64,000 nucleotides of DNA, from contig JANRIG010000017.1 in NCBI GenBank assembly GCA_033765235.1, positions 8,314 through 72,313 of the forward strand, read 5' to 3'. Origin of the DNA: JANRIG01 sp033765235 (GTDB taxonomy: Bacteria > Bacteroidota > Bacteroidia > Cytophagales > UBA9547). A program made the translations under genes and the position numbers. Shown piece after piece: positions 50,832 to 61,250 of the stretch. The notes under the pieces are model-generated. The model worked only from the letters and a program-made list of their open reading frames with translations, did no database searches and was not told where the DNA came from. Positions within the stretch are counted from its first letter, which is position 1, and every line of letters begins with the position of its first letter.

Positions 50832-53444
50832 ATGAAAAATTTTTTCAGATTTTCGTTTATCATCACTATTGCCACAGTTGTAGCATTTACCCATTGCAAT
50901 AAGGCTAAAAAAGAAAATAAATCAGTAAAATATAAAAAAAATGCTGATAGCAATGCCACCATGACACAGCTGGTGCTGTGGTATGAACACCCGGCACTGC
51001 AAAAAGACACCGCTCCCTATGGCAATGGCACCAGTACCAATATACATGGCGATGCTGATAATAAAGGATGGTGCGAAGCATTGCCCATTGGCAACGGCAG
51101 ATTGGCTGCCATGATATTTGGAGGTATAAAGCGTGAGCGCATACAGCTCAATGAAGAGAGCCTATGGTCAGGCAAATATGCCGAATACAATATACAAGAT
51201 GCCAAAAATACATTGGATGAAGCACGAAAACTAATATTTGATGGCAAAAATGCCGACGCACAGGCACTTATAGAGCAAAAACTTACTCCCTCTGCAACAG
51301 ATGCAAACAATTATCAGTCGCTTGGAGACCTATATATAGACTACACAGACATATCTGATGAAAGCATAGTGACTGACTACTACCGCGACCTGCATATAGA
51401 CTCTGCCATAGCCACAGAGCACTATCATATAGGTGATAAATTTTATACCCGCGAAATGTTTGCCAGCTTGGCAGACAATGTAATAGTGATAAAGCTTACA
51501 TGCAACCAACCGAGCAGTATCAATGCTACCATATCTATGCGCCGCGAAGCCGATGCCGAAACAGTGCGCAGCCCATTTGACTCTACTTTGCTCATACAGC
51601 GAGGCGCACTGACCGCCAACGGGTTACTTCACGAAACACAAATAAAAGCCGTGTACTCAGGAGGCACCGTACGAAATGGCAGCCGCAGAATAGTAGCACA
51701 AAACGTAGATGAACTTGTATTAATAGTTTCTGCAGCTACCAACTATCGCTCATCGCAGCATGCAGTGTATGCTAAGAGGCTGCTGCTTGATGCTGCCGCC
51801 AAAAGCTATCAAGACCTGCGCCGAGCCCACATAGATGCCTACAAATCGTACTTTACCAAAGTACAAATAGACCTCAATCCCGAAGATAAAACCTTTGACC
51901 TTGCCACCGACAAAAGACTTGAAAAAATGAAATCGGGGGTAATGGATAAGCACTTGATGCAAGTGCTGTTTCAATACGGCAGATACTTGCTCATATCATC
52001 GTCGCAACCGGGCACATTGCCGGCCAACCTTCAAGGTAAATGGAATGAGCACCTGAGCCCGCTGTATGGGTCAGGTTACAAAACCGTAAATTCACTACCT
52101 ATAATATATACCCATGCAGATGCTACTAACCTGAGCGAACTCAAAGCCCCTTTGCTATGGCTCGCCGATACACTTACCAAAAACGCAAAAAACAATGCAC
52201 TGTCATTGACAGGTACACCCCAAGGTATAGCCATATTTGACCAAATGAACATATTTGGCAATGTATCACCAGCTACACATCAGGTAGAAAGTTTTAATGT
52301 CTTAGGGGCTGTATATATCTGCAATACCCTATTTGAAACCTATAATTTTAACCAAGATATTGAATATCTCAAAAAAGTATATCCTTTTATGAAATTAGCT
52401 GCCCAATTTGTAGCCAACTACTTGGTGCAAGCACCGCCCGGCTCACCCATTGCAGGAAAATGGGTGGTGTGCCCCTCATTGTCTGACGGCAACGAGTTCA
52501 TGACTTCAGATGGTGCCACCTCCAAAGTATCTTATGCATCTACTCAAGACCAATCTGCTGTGAACCAACTATTCAGTAATATTATCATAGCTATTGACGG
52601 GCAATCAGACAAAAACTTTAGGTTTGATCCGGAATTTAGGAAAACAATCATAAATCTGCAAGCAGACTTAGCTAAAACCAATAGCGACAACGCTCAGGCA
52701 AGTATCAATGAGTGGCCTGTAAAATATCAATATGCACAAGATGCAAGTACTTCTATGTCTGCTATTTATCCATTATTCCCCTATAATTACATCAGTAAAA
52801 ATATTACCCCCGAAATGTCAACATTGGCACAAAATACCTTACAAGATATGATACCCAAACTGAAGCCCAACAGCTACAATAACGTATGGGCTGCCAACTG
52901 CTTTGCACGTTTGCTCAACAACCCCAAAACCATTGAATATTTACTAAAACATTTACAATACAATACTGCACCCAACCTTATGAGTGTGGCACCACCATTT
53001 AGCATAGAAGGCAATATGCTGCTTACCAATGCACTCACTGAAATGCTGCTGCAAAGCCAAGACAATGAAATATCTATATTGCCCTGCCTACCCAAAGAAA
53101 TAGCCTCCGGCTCAGTAAAAGGCCTCAAAGCTCGTGGTGGATTTGTATGCGACATAGCTTGGAACGGCAACAAAATAAATGCAAATATATCATCATTGGC
53201 AGGCAATAAATGCCAACTGCGGGTCACAGGTTCACTATCTATACAAAATGCTTCAGGCCCTATAGCATACAAAAAAATACTCCGCGACCTGATAGAATTT
53301 GAGACCAATGCCGGCGAAAGCTACACGGTGTCATACATAGCCTCCGACAAACCGAACTCAGGTGGCAAAGGCTACAATGCCTCATCGGGCAGCGAGATAT
53401 GGCCCAATCTCGGCATTTGGGACGATTTGGGACTTAAGTTTTAG
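50832..53444 (+). CDS. GH95-family glycosidase-like lipoprotein with altered catalytic site
   Basis: The 870-residue protein has a lipoprotein-like signal (FIITIATVVAFTHCNK), choosing ATG 50832 over 50793. The GH95 (alpha-L-fucosidase/galactosidase) layout is clear: WCEALPIGNGRLAAMIFGG and IQLNEESLWSGK in the N-terminal super-sandwich, then the (alpha/alpha)6 barrel with GTLPANLQGKWNEHLSPLYG and LFETYNFNQDIEYLKKVYPFMKLAAQF. However, the usual catalytic Asn-Ile-Asn segment is replaced by KTVNSL (about 417-422) and the SPEN acid region by SDGN (about 551-554). Activity is therefore doubtful or altered. It follows nuoK by 72 bp. Confidence 0.8.
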   Translation: MKNFFRFSFIITIATVVAFTHCNKAKKENKSVKYKKNADSNATMTQLVLWYEHPALQKDTAPYGNGTSTNIHGDADNKGWCEALPIGNGRLAAMIFGGIKRERIQLNEESLWSGKYAEYNIQDAKNTLDEARKLIFDGKNADAQALIEQKLTPSATDANNYQSLGDLYIDYTDISDESIVTDYYRDLHIDSAIATEHYHIGDKFYTREMFASLADNVIVIKLTCNQPSSINATISMRREADAETVRSPFDSTLLIQRGALTANGLLHETQIKAVYSGGTVRNGSRRIVAQNVDELVLIVSAATNYRSSQHAVYAKRLLLDAAAKSYQDLRRAHIDAYKSYFTKVQIDLNPEDKTFDLATDKRLEKMKSGVMDKHLMQVLFQYGRYLLISSSQPGTLPANLQGKWNEHLSPLYGSGYKTVNSLPIIYTHADATNLSELKAPLLWLADTLTKNAKNNALSLTGTPQGIAIFDQMNIFGNVSPATHQVESFNVLGAVYICNTLFETYNFNQDIEYLKKVYPFMKLAAQFVANYLVQAPPGSPIAGKWVVCPSLSDGNEFMTSDGATSKVSYASTQDQSAVNQLFSNIIIAIDGQSDKNFRFDPEFRKTIINLQADLAKTNSDNAQASINEWPVKYQYAQDASTSMSAIYPLFPYNYISKNITPEMSTLAQNTLQDMIPKLKPNSYNNVWAANCFARLLNNPKTIEYLLKHLQYNTAPNLMSVAPPFSIEGNMLLTNALTEMLLQSQDNEISILPCLPKEIASGSVKGLKARGGFVCDIAWNGNKINANISSLAGNKCQLRVTGSLSIQNASGPIAYKKILRDLIEFETNAGESYTVSYIASDKPNSGGKGYNASSGSEIWPNLGIWDDLGLKF

Positions 53445-53514
53445 GGCGCAAAGTTAGCGTTTATCATCTATTAATTAGTTTTTGTTATTTTTTTCCAAAA
53501 TCATACCCTCAAAA

Positions 53515-55293
53515 TCACTTTTTGATGCCAATGTGCAACTCATCGAGCTGCTTTTGGTGAATAGCAGATGGTGAGTCTATCATCATATCTTTGCCTGCAT
53601 TGTTTTTGGGGAAAGCAATGTAGTCTCTTATAGTATCTGCGCCGCCAAATAGTGAGCAAAGCCTGTCAAAGCCAAATGCTAAGCCACCGTGTGGTGGAGC
53701 ACCGTATTCAAAAGCATCCATAAGAAAACCAAATTGGGCTTTAGCTTCATCGGGGGTGAACCCCAATATCTCAAACATTTTTTCTTGTATATTACGGTCG
53801 TGTATTCTTATAGAACCTCCACCTACTTCCCAACCGTTTATTACCATATCATAGGCATTGGCTTTTACGCCACCGGGGTTGGTTGATAGTAGAGCAATGT
53901 CTTGGGGCACAGGTGATGTAAATGGGTGGTGCATGGCATTCCAGCGGCCTTCAGTATCGTCCCACTCCAGCAATGGAAAATCTATTACCCAGTGTGCTGC
54001 AAATGTATTTTTGTCTCTCAGCCCCAGTCTTGTGCCCATTTCTAAGCGAAGTTCGCTGAGTTGTTTGCGTGTTTTTATATCATCTCCGGCCAGTATCAAT
54101 ATCATATCGCCTGTTTTGGCTTGAAATAATGATACCCAGTTTTGGAGTTCTTCCTGAGAGTAAAACTTATCTATAGACGACTTTATGCCGTCTGCTTCTA
54201 CTTTCACATATACCAGCCCTTTGGCACCTATCTGTGGGCGCTTTATCCACTCAGTTAGCTCATCTGTCTGCTTGCGAGTGTATGAGGCACAGCCTGTGGC
54301 GTTGATGCCTATTACAAGTTCTGCACTGTCAAACACAACAAAATTTTTGCCGGATGTGAAGTCAACAGCATCTTGCCCATTGGTAAAAAGACCTTTAGAT
54401 TTGAGTTCACAAAATTTCATTTCAAACCTTATGTCGGGTTTGTCGCTGCCATAGTATCGCATGGCGTGGGCATAGGTCATATGGCTGAGTGGTGCCAATT
54501 CTATATTTTTTATAGTTTTGAATAAGTGCCTTACCAGTCCTTCGAACATACTCAACACATCATCTCTTTGTACAAACGACATTTCGCAATCTATTTGGGT
54601 AAATTCAGGTTGGCGGTCTGCACGCAGGTCTTCGTCTCTAAAGCACTTTACTATTTGAAAATATTTGTCAAATCCGCTCACCATGAGCAGCTGTTTAAAT
54701 GTTTGAGGCGATTGCGGCAAAGCATAAAACTCCCCTGCATGCAAGCGAGAAGGCACCACAAAGTCGCGCGCACCCTCCGGGGTAGATTTGATGAGTACAG
54801 GAGTCTCTACTTCAATAAATCCATTTATATCCATGTACTTGCGCACTTCTTGTGCCATGCGGTGTCGCAGCTCAAGCCCACGCCTTACAATATTTCTTCG
54901 CAAGTCGAGGTAGCGGTATTTCATGCGCAGGTCTTCGCCCCCGTCAGTATCGTCTTCTATAATAAATGGTGGAGTTTTAGATGCATTGAGCAATGTAATA
55001 TCAGATATTAAGATTTCTATATCACCCGTAGGTATTTTTTCGTTTTTTGAAATTCGCTCAATTACAGTGCCTGAGACTTGTACCACATACTCTCTGCCCA
55101 GGGTGCGAGCTGTTTTTGCAAGTTGGGGCTGGGTGTTTTCTTCTATCATGAGTTGGGTAATACCATATCTGTCGCGCAGGTCTATCCATATCATAGAGCC
55201 TTTGTCTCTGATGCGCTGTACCCATCCGCACAAGGTTACTTGTAGTCCTACATGTGATATTCGCAACTCGCCGGCTGTATGGGTTCTATACAT
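53515..55293 (-). CDS. aspS: Aspartyl-tRNA synthetase
   Basis: A class II aminoacyl-tRNA synthetase charging tRNA-Asp. The 592-residue chain has an N-terminal OB-fold anticodon-binding domain (VTLCGWVQRIRDKGSMIWIDLRDRYG), class II motif 2 in FRDEDLRADRQPEFTQID, STPEGARDFVVPSR and ALPQSPQTFKQLLMVSGFDKYFQI in the catalytic core, a bacterial-type insertion (GAD domain, about 290-410), and motif 3 in PPHGGLAFGFDRLCSLFGG. Length is normal. It is followed on the same strand by no close neighbour. Confidence 0.97.
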   Translation of the reverse strand: MYRTHTAGELRISHVGLQVTLCGWVQRIRDKGSMIWIDLRDRYGITQLMIEENTQPQLAKTARTLGREYVVQVSGTVIERISKNEKIPTGDIEILISDITLLNASKTPPFIIEDDTDGGEDLRMKYRYLDLRRNIVRRGLELRHRMAQEVRKYMDINGFIEVETPVLIKSTPEGARDFVVPSRLHAGEFYALPQSPQTFKQLLMVSGFDKYFQIVKCFRDEDLRADRQPEFTQIDCEMSFVQRDDVLSMFEGLVRHLFKTIKNIELAPLSHMTYAHAMRYYGSDKPDIRFEMKFCELKSKGLFTNGQDAVDFTSGKNFVVFDSAELVIGINATGCASYTRKQTDELTEWIKRPQIGAKGLVYVKVEADGIKSSIDKFYSQEELQNWVSLFQAKTGDMILILAGDDIKTRKQLSELRLEMGTRLGLRDKNTFAAHWVIDFPLLEWDDTEGRWNAMHHPFTSPVPQDIALLSTNPGGVKANAYDMVINGWEVGGGSIRIHDRNIQEKMFEILGFTPDEAKAQFGFLMDAFEYGAPPHGGLAFGFDRLCSLFGGADTIRDYIAFPKNNAGKDMMIDSPSAIHQKQLDELHIGIKK

Positions 55294-55472
55294 AAATATT
55301 ATTGGTTATGGAATAAAATAAAGGTGCGAAAATAGCAAAATGTATGATTGACAATGAAAAAATATTTATTAAACCAAACATCAGTATTAGAAAGTACAAG
55401 CATATTTTTATTATTTCATAAAATATACACTTTTTTGAAAATATCAAAGCAGTGCATATCCTATAAAACTCA

Positions 55473-58103
55473 TCACATATTACTCAATGTCTTTTCTATG
55501 CTTTCAATCTTGGCTATGGCATCAGCCTTTTTCTTATTTTCATTTTCTATTACCTCAGGTTTGGCATGGGCAGCAAATTTTTCATTGGCAAGTTTAGCAT
55601 TTACAGACACTAAAAATCCTTTGGTATATTCAAGTTCTTTGAGTAGTGTTTCTTTTTCTTTTGCAAGGTCTGTATGATTGCCCAAAGGCACAAAAAACTC
55701 TATGCCTCCCATCACAAAATTAGAGGCAGGGAGTTTATCTGTCTTTTGGTTAATGTAAGACAGGTTACAAAGTTTTTTGATGATATTTTCATAGGTAATT
55801 AATGCAGGTTGCAAAATATCGTCTTTCATTGTATAGTATTCCAATTCAAGCACCTCTTTGGGCGATACTCCTTTGCTGCTTCGCAAATTTCTAACCTCAG
55901 TAACGAGAGCAAATACTTTGTCGCATTGTATCAAAATATTATCATCATAGTCTTGTGCCACAGGGTATTGCGACACTACTATAGCTTCTGCAGTTGTGCG
56001 GTTGCTAAGTCCGTGCCATATCTCCTCAGTGATGAATGGCATGACCGGATGCAATATTTTGAGCAAATTTTCGAATAAGACTATGGTATCATTATAGGTA
56101 CGTATTGAAACAGGTTTGCCAAAATCAGGTTTTACCATTTCCAGATACCATGAGCAAAAATAGTCCCATACAAGGGTATAAATATTTTTCAAAACCTCAG
56201 AAATTCTGTATTTTTCGTAATTGTCTTCTATATTTTTAAGTGCATGGTTGTATTTGGAAGTAAACCATTGAATGGTTTTAGTGTCTATATCAGTTGGCTC
56301 ACTGTTTATCACTTCCCATGATTTGATAAGGCGATAGGCATTCCATATTTTGTTGGCAAAGTTGCGCCCCTGTTCACAATATTTTTCGTCAAACAATAGG
56401 TCGTTGCCTGCCGGCGATGACAGCAGCATGCCAAACCGTACACCGTCTGCACTGTATTTTTCTATGAGTTCGATAGGGTCTGGAGAGTTGCCCAATGATT
56501 TCGACATTTTGCGCCCGGCTTTGTCGCGCACTATGCCTGTAAGATATACATTTTCAAAAGGTGCTTTGTCTGTGAATTCATACCCTGCCATGATCATGCG
56601 TGCAACCCAAAAAAAGAGTATTTCGGGAGCTGTGACTAAGTCGTGGGTAGGGTAGAAATATTTAAAATCTTTGTTATCATTTTTTGCAAAACCGTCGAAT
56701 ACAGATATAGGCCACAGCCATGATGAAAACCAAGTGTCCAGCACATCTGCGTCTTGGGTCAGTGTGGCATTGACAAGGTTATATTTTTGTGAATAAATTT
56801 TTTGTGCATCTTCTAAGTTTTTGGCTACCACGTAGTTGCCTTTGGTATCGTACCATGCAGGTATGCGGTGCCCCCACCACAGCTGGCGACTGATACACCA
56901 GTCTTGCACATTTTCGAGCCAGTGCTTGTATGTATTAATAAATTTATCTTTAGGGTAAATTTTTATGTTTTCATTGAGCACATTTTCAAGGGTAGGTACC
57001 GCCATTTGTTTCATACTGCAAAACCACTGCGTACTGATTCGAGGCTCTATCACTGCACCTGTACGCTCGCTGGTACCTACTTTATTCACAATATCTTTGC
57101 TGTCTGCAATGTGGTTTTTTTCGGTAAGCTCCAATACTATTTTTTTGCGCACAGCAAAGCGGTCTTCACCTACATATATTTGCCCTGCCGGGCTTATGGT
57201 GCCATCGTCACTGAGCACGTCTATGATTTGCAGGTTGTATTTTAGACCTATATTATAGTCCACCATGTCGTGTGCAGGGGTTATTTTGAGCGATCCTGTG
57301 CCAAATTCCATATCCACAGCTTCGTCAGCAATGATAGGTATAGGTCTGTTAATAAGTGGTACTAAATATTTTTTGCCTATCAGTGCTTTGTACCTTTCGT
57401 CGTGAGGGTTCACACATATGGCCACATCACCCATGATGGTTTCGGGGCGCGTAGTGGCTATAGTGAAGTATTCATTATTATTATTTTCAGAGTAATATTT
57501 TATATAATATAGTTTAGAATTTATCTCTTTATATATTACCTCTTCGTCTGATACAGTAGTTTTGGCTTGAGGGTCCCAGTTTACCATACGGGCACCTCTG
57601 TATATATAGCCTTTGTTATACAGTTGAATAAACACCTCAATCACAGCCTCATAGAGTGATGGCTCCATGGTGAAGCGGGTTCTGTCCCAATCGCAAGATG
57701 CACCTAATCTTTTGAGTTGTTGCAGTATAATGCCTCCATATTTTTCTTTCCATTGCCACGCATGTGCTAAAAATGCCTCGCGTGTCAGATCTTTTTTGTC
57801 TATACCTTGCTCTTTGAGCATGGCTACCACGCGTGCTTCGGTAGCTATAGATGCATGGTCTGTACCCGGTACCCAGCAGGCTTCATAGCCCATCATTCGC
57901 TTGCGGCGTATGAGTATGTCTTGTATAGTATTGTTGAGCATGTGCCCCATGTGCAGCACTCCTGTCACATTAGGTGGAGGTATCACTATAGTATAGGGTT
58001 TTTTGTCGGGGTTGGGTTTGGCAGCAAAATATTTATTGTCAAGCCAATGATTATACCATTTGGGTTCTACTTGGGCAGGGGAGTAGGTTTTGGATATTTC
58101 CAT
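55473..58103 (-). CDS. valS: Valyl-tRNA synthetase
   Basis: A class I synthetase that charges tRNA-Val and edits misactivated threonine. The 876-residue protein shows the nucleotide-binding PPNVTGVLHMGHMLN (HIGH equivalent), the Trp- and Zn-free catalytic core, the editing domain (TTRPETIMGDVAICVNP, VDMEFGTGSLKITPAHD), WCISRQLWWGHRIPAWY, and KMSKSLGNSPDPIELI (KMSKS). The C-terminal anticodon domain and coiled-coil arm are present (KEKETLLKELEYTKGFLVS). Confidence 0.97.
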   Translation of the reverse strand: MEISKTYSPAQVEPKWYNHWLDNKYFAAKPNPDKKPYTIVIPPPNVTGVLHMGHMLNNTIQDILIRRKRMMGYEACWVPGTDHASIATEARVVAMLKEQGIDKKDLTREAFLAHAWQWKEKYGGIILQQLKRLGASCDWDRTRFTMEPSLYEAVIEVFIQLYNKGYIYRGARMVNWDPQAKTTVSDEEVIYKEINSKLYYIKYYSENNNNEYFTIATTRPETIMGDVAICVNPHDERYKALIGKKYLVPLINRPIPIIADEAVDMEFGTGSLKITPAHDMVDYNIGLKYNLQIIDVLSDDGTISPAGQIYVGEDRFAVRKKIVLELTEKNHIADSKDIVNKVGTSERTGAVIEPRISTQWFCSMKQMAVPTLENVLNENIKIYPKDKFINTYKHWLENVQDWCISRQLWWGHRIPAWYDTKGNYVVAKNLEDAQKIYSQKYNLVNATLTQDADVLDTWFSSWLWPISVFDGFAKNDNKDFKYFYPTHDLVTAPEILFFWVARMIMAGYEFTDKAPFENVYLTGIVRDKAGRKMSKSLGNSPDPIELIEKYSADGVRFGMLLSSPAGNDLLFDEKYCEQGRNFANKIWNAYRLIKSWEVINSEPTDIDTKTIQWFTSKYNHALKNIEDNYEKYRISEVLKNIYTLVWDYFCSWYLEMVKPDFGKPVSIRTYNDTIVLFENLLKILHPVMPFITEEIWHGLSNRTTAEAIVVSQYPVAQDYDDNILIQCDKVFALVTEVRNLRSSKGVSPKEVLELEYYTMKDDILQPALITYENIIKKLCNLSYINQKTDKLPASNFVMGGIEFFVPLGNHTDLAKEKETLLKELEYTKGFLVSVNAKLANEKFAAHAKPEVIENENKKKADAIAKIESIEKTLSNM

Positions 58104-58175
58104 ACTTTATAAAATTAAGGGTGCAAAAATATAAAAAATAGCATAAATTCATGCCCGTATTTTAACCCTGATTTA

Positions 58176-58183
58176 TACATTTG
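58176..58183 (+). promoter_or_regulatory. TAnnTTTG element directly before nspC
   Basis: TACATTTG matches the Bacteroidota -7 element and ends 6 bp before the preferred ATG at 58190. If active, the transcript would be leaderless or nearly so. No good TTTG is seen at the expected -33. Confidence 0.4.
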
Positions 58184-58189
58184 CATCCT

Positions 58190-59338
58190 ATGCATCCTGA
58201 TATACCTTTTCATCATATACCCTCTCCATGCTACATATTGGATGAGAAACTGCTATACCGCAATCTTAAACTAATATCTAAGGTGAGCCAAGAGGCAGGT
58301 GTAAAAATAATACTTGCACTTAAAGGCTTCTCTATGTACGGTGCGTTTGATATTGTAAAAAAATATTTGCCGGGTACCACTGCAAGCTCGCTCAACGAAG
58401 CAAAACTTGCTTACCATGAGTATGGAGGCGAGGTACATGCCTATTGCGTAGCCTATTTGGCTCATGAAATGGATGAAATGATGCAATATTGTGGCCATAT
58501 CACCTTCAATAGCATATCCCAATGGCAAAAATATAAAGATATTATTCAAAAACATTCTAAAAATATTACCTGCGGCATACGTATCAATCCTCAATACTCA
58601 GAGGTAGACACAGACCTCTACAACCCCAGCATACCCGGCTCAAGATTAGGAATGACATATACTCACTTGGGCAATACATTGCCTCAGGGTATAGAAGGAT
58701 TGCACTTTCACAACCTTTGTGAGGGCGATAGCTATGCCTTGGAACGCACACTACAAGCGGTGGAGACAAAGTTTGGTCATCTCATAGCACAATGCAAATG
58801 GTTTAACATGGGCGGAGGCCACCTTATGACCCATGAAAAGTACAATACCGATCATTTAATTCATATATTGACCTCATTCAAAGCTCGATATCCAAACTTG
58901 CAAGAGGTAATACTGGAGCCGGGCTCTGCCATTGCTTGGCAAACAGGTTACCTGCTGGCAACTGTGCAAGATGTAATTGAAAACGGTGGAAAAATCACAG
59001 CTGTGATTGACGCCTCTGTATCGGCGCACATGCCGGACTGTATAGAGATGCCTTATACCGCAAAAATATATGGTGCTGCTGCCGTCGATGAAGGCAAATA
59101 TGTGTACAAAATAGGAGGTCTCACATGCCTTGCCGGAGACCATATGGGTCCATACAGTTTTGATAAACCGTTGGAAGCAGGCAGCCAAATAGTATTTGAT
59201 GATATGATGCACTATACAATGGTAAAAACCACAACATTTAATGGAGTAAACTTGCCTAACATAGGTATATGGAGGGAAAGTGGCAAATTTGAACTTTTAA
59301 AATCATTTGGCTATGAGGAGTATAAGGCGAGGTTGTGA
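58190..59338 (+). CDS. nspC: Carboxynorspermidine decarboxylase
   Basis: NspC decarboxylates carboxynorspermidine or carboxyspermidine in the polyamine pathway found in many Bacteroidota. The 382-residue fold type III PLP enzyme shows IPSPCYILDEKLLYRNL, the PLP-lysine in ILALKGFSMYGAFDI, ECARCH-free GIRINPQYSEV, GSRLGMTYTHLG, GLHFHNLCEGD with the active-site His and Cys-region, KWFNMGGGHLMT, VILEPGSAIAWQTGYL and GGLTCLAGDHMGPYSFD. ATG 58190 is chosen over TTG 58181, as both lie at a Met-His-Pro repeat. Carboxyspermidine dehydrogenase is not in this window. Confidence 0.92.
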   Translation: MHPDIPFHHIPSPCYILDEKLLYRNLKLISKVSQEAGVKIILALKGFSMYGAFDIVKKYLPGTTASSLNEAKLAYHEYGGEVHAYCVAYLAHEMDEMMQYCGHITFNSISQWQKYKDIIQKHSKNITCGIRINPQYSEVDTDLYNPSIPGSRLGMTYTHLGNTLPQGIEGLHFHNLCEGDSYALERTLQAVETKFGHLIAQCKWFNMGGGHLMTHEKYNTDHLIHILTSFKARYPNLQEVILEPGSAIAWQTGYLLATVQDVIENGGKITAVIDASVSAHMPDCIEMPYTAKIYGAAAVDEGKYVYKIGGLTCLAGDHMGPYSFDKPLEAGSQIVFDDMMHYTMVKTTTFNGVNLPNIGIWRESGKFELLKSFGYEEYKARL

Positions 59339-59443
59339 AATGACAAAGAAATATGTGCATGAACTTTTTCGTGTACTGCCAGATTGAAGTATTTTTTTTA
59401 CCACATAATAAATCTATGTTGGCTATGTGCCTACTGAGGTTTA

Positions 59444-60040
59444 TCATGTATTCCAATAGCTCCAACCAAAGGCACTCACAGCCCAATAGTAAGGTTTGGC
59501 GAGTTTAAAATTGTTTTTTTCTAATATTTCTAAAAATATTCTATCGGCTTGCGAGCGTTTTACTATTTTATCCAACTCTTTATGATATTGATATAATACA
59601 TCATGTATGAGTGAGGCATCGTGGGTAATAGATTTGCCGGTGTTGCCATCTACACGTCCGTCTGGAGTGCCTATGATAAGGTCATTGACGATAAATTTTG
59701 GGCTGCATCCGTCCCAAGCGTATGACAATCCTTTTTCATTAGATTTTCCCAATACATTAATTGTGCAACCGCTTTCGCCTGAAGGTTTTATTTTCATAAA
59801 TTCAAAATCTACATCTACATTTTGTATTATTTGGGTATGGTAGCTATGATCATAATCTATTTTATACAAATAATCTTTGGATTTGCCTGTCACCTCTATT
59901 CTCTGAACCCCCAAAAACTTACGAGCCACCCATACATACAATACCAAAAATAAAATAAATGGAAATAAATCTATAATAGCAGCTGCAGCTACGAGAATAA
60001 ATATCCATTTCAGGATAAATTCTGTTACATTTTTACCCAT
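59444..60040 (-). CDS. DUF1353-like membrane protein
   Basis: The 198 residues start with two hydrophobic segments (about 10-40, FILKWIFILVAAAAIIDLFP and ILFLVLYVWVA), followed by a soluble domain. That domain has DUF1353-like features: AWDGCSPKFIVNDLIIGTPDG, then the helix THDASLIHDVLYQYHKEL and SQADRIFLEILEKNNFKLAKPYYWAVSAFGW. DUF1353 occurs in phages and bacteria with no fixed function. The gene's start overlaps the end of the preceding oxidoreductase gene by 16 bp on the same strand, suggesting co-transcription. Confidence 0.65.
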   Translation of the reverse strand: MGKNVTEFILKWIFILVAAAAIIDLFPFILFLVLYVWVARKFLGVQRIEVTGKSKDYLYKIDYDHSYHTQIIQNVDVDFEFMKIKPSGESGCTINVLGKSNEKGLSYAWDGCSPKFIVNDLIIGTPDGRVDGNTGKSITHDASLIHDVLYQYHKELDKIVKRSQADRIFLEILEKNNFKLAKPYYWAVSAFGWSYWNT

Positions 60041-61182
60041 GATGCGCCTTTTTTGCTGCTTTCTACTGCTTTTTCTACAAATAACATGCCCCTAATGCCC
60101 TCGTGAATGCCCGGATAGTCATACACCGTATGGTCATGTTTTTTACCTGATTTATAAGCTTTTACAGCCATAGCAAAGTTGCGATATATATTGGCAAATG
60201 CTTCCAAATAGCCCTCGGGATGACCTCCGGGAGTTCTGCTGTTGGCCAATGCAGCCTTTGACAGCTTACCATAGTTGCCTCCTGCACGTAATATTTCGGT
60301 GGGTTTATCTGCCCATTTTACTATTAGTGTATTGTTATCTTTTTGGTGCCATTCTATACCACCTTTTTCGCCCCATACTCTTATGTTAATATCATTTTCC
60401 TCGCCGGTAGATATTTGGCTTGCATGTAATATTCCTTTGGCACCGTTGTTAAATCTTATAAGTACATTGCCGTCATCGTCAAGTTTGCGACCCGGCACGT
60501 ATATAGACAGGTCTGCACATAGCTCACTTATTTCCAATCCGGTCACATATTCGGCCATATTTTCGGCATGTGTACCAATATCTCCCATACAGCAGCTTAT
60601 GCCTGCACGTGCTGGGTCTGTGCGCCAATCTGCTTGTTTTTGTCCTGTTTGTTCCAGTGGGCTTGAGAGCCACCCTTGCGGATACTCTACTACTACTTTG
60701 CGTATGGTGCCCAACTTACCTGATTGTATAAGTTTTTTTGCTTCTTTCACCATAGGGTAGCCGGTGTAGGTATGGGTGAGGGCAAATAATAATCCGGTTT
60801 TTTTGATTATTTTTTCTAGTTCTATAGCTTCTTTGAGGCTAAATGTTGCAGGTTTGTCGCATATCACATGAAATCCGTTTTCAAGTGCCAATTTAGCAGG
60901 TTCATAATGCAGGTGGTTTGGAGTCACTATTGATACTATGTCCATGCGGTCTTTGGCGGGCAGTTTGGCTTCTGAAGCAATCATTTGTGCATAGGTAGCA
61001 TATACTCTTTTTGGGTCTAAATATAGTGCTTTGCCCGTGGCCGCAGATTTATCTGCGCTGCTGCTGAATGCTCCACACACCAGCTCTATTTGTCCGTCAA
61101 GGTTGGCTGCTATGCGGTGTACAGCACCTATGAAGGCATCTAAACTGCCCCCTACCATTCCCATTTTTATCTTTTTTGCCAT
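60025..61182 (-). CDS. Gfo/Idh/MocA-family NAD(P)-dependent oxidoreductase
   Basis: The 385-residue protein begins with a dinucleotide-binding fold (KIKMGMVGGSLDAFIGAVHR, with a Gly-rich turn) and shows the family VICDKPATFSLKEAIEL (usual EKP motif with Asp in place of Glu), VSIVTPNHLHYEPAKLAL, CMGDIGTHAENMAEYVTG with the Asp/His pair, and GGHPEGYLEAFANIYRNF near the end. The family oxidises or reduces sugars and inositols, and substrate is unknown. The gene is followed by the DUF1353-like gene, which overlaps it. Confidence 0.9.
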   Translation of the reverse strand: MAKKIKMGMVGGSLDAFIGAVHRIAANLDGQIELVCGAFSSSADKSAATGKALYLDPKRVYATYAQMIASEAKLPAKDRMDIVSIVTPNHLHYEPAKLALENGFHVICDKPATFSLKEAIELEKIIKKTGLLFALTHTYTGYPMVKEAKKLIQSGKLGTIRKVVVEYPQGWLSSPLEQTGQKQADWRTDPARAGISCCMGDIGTHAENMAEYVTGLEISELCADLSIYVPGRKLDDDGNVLIRFNNGAKGILHASQISTGEENDINIRVWGEKGGIEWHQKDNNTLIVKWADKPTEILRAGGNYGKLSKAALANSRTPGGHPEGYLEAFANIYRNFAMAVKAYKSGKKHDHTVYDYPGIHEGIRGMLFVEKAVESSKKGASWVKM

Positions 61183-61250
61183 TTATTAAAAATTTATTTT
61201 AAGGTTTATAAATAAAAAACTGTATCAAAAGTAGACAAAATATGATTTAG

